Source of the DNA: Campylobacterota bacterium
Lineage (GTDB): Bacteria > Campylobacterota > Campylobacteria > Campylobacterales > Sulfurovaceae
NCBI GenBank assembly: GCA_013153675.1
Contig: JAADEA010000163.1
Coordinates: 1 to 5,680 of the forward strand
Direction: 5' to 3'
DNA: 5,680 nt
Below are positions 4,993 through 5,680 of the stretch, piece after piece. A model generated the notes under the pieces. That model saw nothing but the letters and a program-made list of their open reading frames with translations, ran no database searches and was not told the DNA's origin. The position numbers were made by a program, and so were the translations under genes. The first letter of the stretch is position 1. The number at the start of each line of letters is the position of its first letter.

Positions 4993-5680
4993 CCTTTTGC
5001 TTTTTGAATTTTATTTATATATAAATATTCCACTTTTATCTCTTTTTGGCTGGGTAGATTTGAAACAACTTCATCAATTACTCTATTAAAATCATCAAAA
5101 AGGTAGTTAGCCATAGAACCTGGTACTGGATTTATCTCATTTAAATATAACCTATCTTGATAATAAAAAAAGTCACATCTAATAATTGCTCCTCTAAATA
5201 GAGGATCATATATCTTTTTAAAACTATTTCTTATATATTCCTTTAAATTATTATCTATATTAGCTTGAGATATAGTCTCTTGTCTTGAAAAATCTAAATA
5301 TTTCTTATCAAAATCTAAAAATTCATTCTTTTTTGGTTCTTCAATATTTGATAAAATCCACTCTCTACCCTTTGCCCCAGCAATATTAAACTCTCTAATA
5401 TTTTCAATAAATGGCTCTATCAATACTTCATCATCAAACTCAAAAGCAACATCCAATCCATATTCTAACTCTTCTTTACTTCTTGCTATACTCACACCAA
5501 TAGAGCTACCAAGTCTTAAAGGCTTTATTATAACTGGAAAATTAAACTTTAATTCAAAAGCTTCATTTTTTCTTATTAATTGATAATCTAATATATCTAT
5601 TCCTATTTCTCTTGCAAACCATTTTGTATATAATTTATTAAAACTAATTACGCTTGCCTCAACTCTTGGACCAATATATT
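4983..5680 (-). CDS. ddl: D-alanine--D-alanine ligase, C-terminal part (5' end outside window)
   Basis: The frame is open from the window edge to TAA at 4983 and gives 231 complete codons; about 110-120 N-terminal residues are missing compared with the family. A GTG at 5495 is an internal Val, not the start, because conserved sequence continues upstream. Ddl is a cytoplasmic ATP-grasp enzyme that joins two D-alanines for the peptidoglycan stem peptide. Visible parts are I-G-P-R-V-E-A-S-V-x-x-F-N-K at the beginning, the ATP-binding loop G-S-S-I-G-V-S-I-A (5484-5510), E-F-N-I-A-G-A-K, R-C-D-F-F (5166-5180) with a Mg2+-binding Asp, and N-E-I-N-P-V-P-G-S (5115-5141), whose Glu and Asn bind Mg2+. 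The C-terminal I-N-K-I-Q-x-A-K-G-K-A resembles campylobacterial Ddl. It is on the same strand as cco but separated by a terminator and is not functionally related. Confidence 0.93.
   Translation of the reverse strand, partial: YIGPRVEASVISFNKLYTKWFAREIGIDILDYQLIRKNEAFELKFNFPVIIKPLRLGSSIGVSIARSKEELEYGLDVAFEFDDEVLIEPFIENIREFNIAGAKGREWILSNIEEPKKNEFLDFDKKYLDFSRQETISQANIDNNLKEYIRNSFKKIYDPLFRGAIIRCDFFYYQDRLYLNEINPVPGSMANYLFDDFNRVIDEVVSNLPSQKEIKVEYLYINKIQKAKGKA

Noticed and set aside
4983..5495. Ddl fragment starting at GTG 5495 as a complete short gene
   Set aside because: The frame stays open and conserved to the window edge (I-G-P-R-V-E-A-S-V and the front of the G-S-S-I-G loop), so the GTG is an internal Val codon.
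1..5680. Mobile element, CRISPR array, toxin-antitoxin or defence system
   Set aside because: No transposase, integrase, regular spaced repeats, tRNA or terminal repeats are visible, and all coding space is explained by the oxidase operon and ddl.

Overview
The window carries most of a cbb3-type (high-affinity) cytochrome c oxidase operon on the minus strand, with the 3' end of a D-alanine--D-alanine ligase gene upstream of it. The DNA is strongly AT-rich. The order ccoN-ccoO-ccoQ-ccoP followed by a DUF4006 gene, a CcoP with extra N-terminal membrane segments, and a promoter with a perfect -10 box but no clear -35 all point to a Campylobacterota (epsilonproteobacterial) genome. The genus cannot be fixed from this stretch.

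Layout, read in the direction of transcription (right to left). Positions 5680-4983 hold the C-terminal two thirds of ddl, whose stop codon lies inside an intrinsic terminator (4965-4992). The gap 4982-4811 holds that terminator, a sigma70-type -10 box (4863-4868), a near-palindrome at the predicted transcription start (4845-4858), and a leader with two mutually exclusive small hairpins before a strong ribosome binding site. Then come ccoN (4810-3344), ccoO (3333-2665), ccoQ (2655-2458, GTG start), ccoP (2448-1546), a DUF4006 gene (1542-1315), a 33-codon membrane peptide that is easily missed (1305-1204), a TPM-domain-like membrane protein (1201-605), and a FixH-family protein (615-58). At the left edge a strong ribosome binding site and a TTG codon suggest that a further gene begins at 18 and runs out of the window.

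CcoN is the catalytic subunit. CcoO and CcoP are the membrane-bound c-type cytochromes that pass electrons to it, and CcoQ is the small accessory subunit. FixH-family proteins are linked to cbb3 assembly. The DUF4006 protein, the 33-residue peptide and the TPM-like protein have no function established here, but their tight packing (gaps of 2-11 nt or an overlap, with Shine-Dalgarno sequences mostly overlapping the previous stop codon) says they are co-expressed with the oxidase. All metal and heme ligands expected in CcoN, CcoO and CcoP are present, so the oxidase looks functional. No mobile element, CRISPR array, tRNA or rRNA is visible. I see no clearly new biological system; the points most worth checking are the small membrane peptide, the TPM-like protein and the structured ccoN leader.
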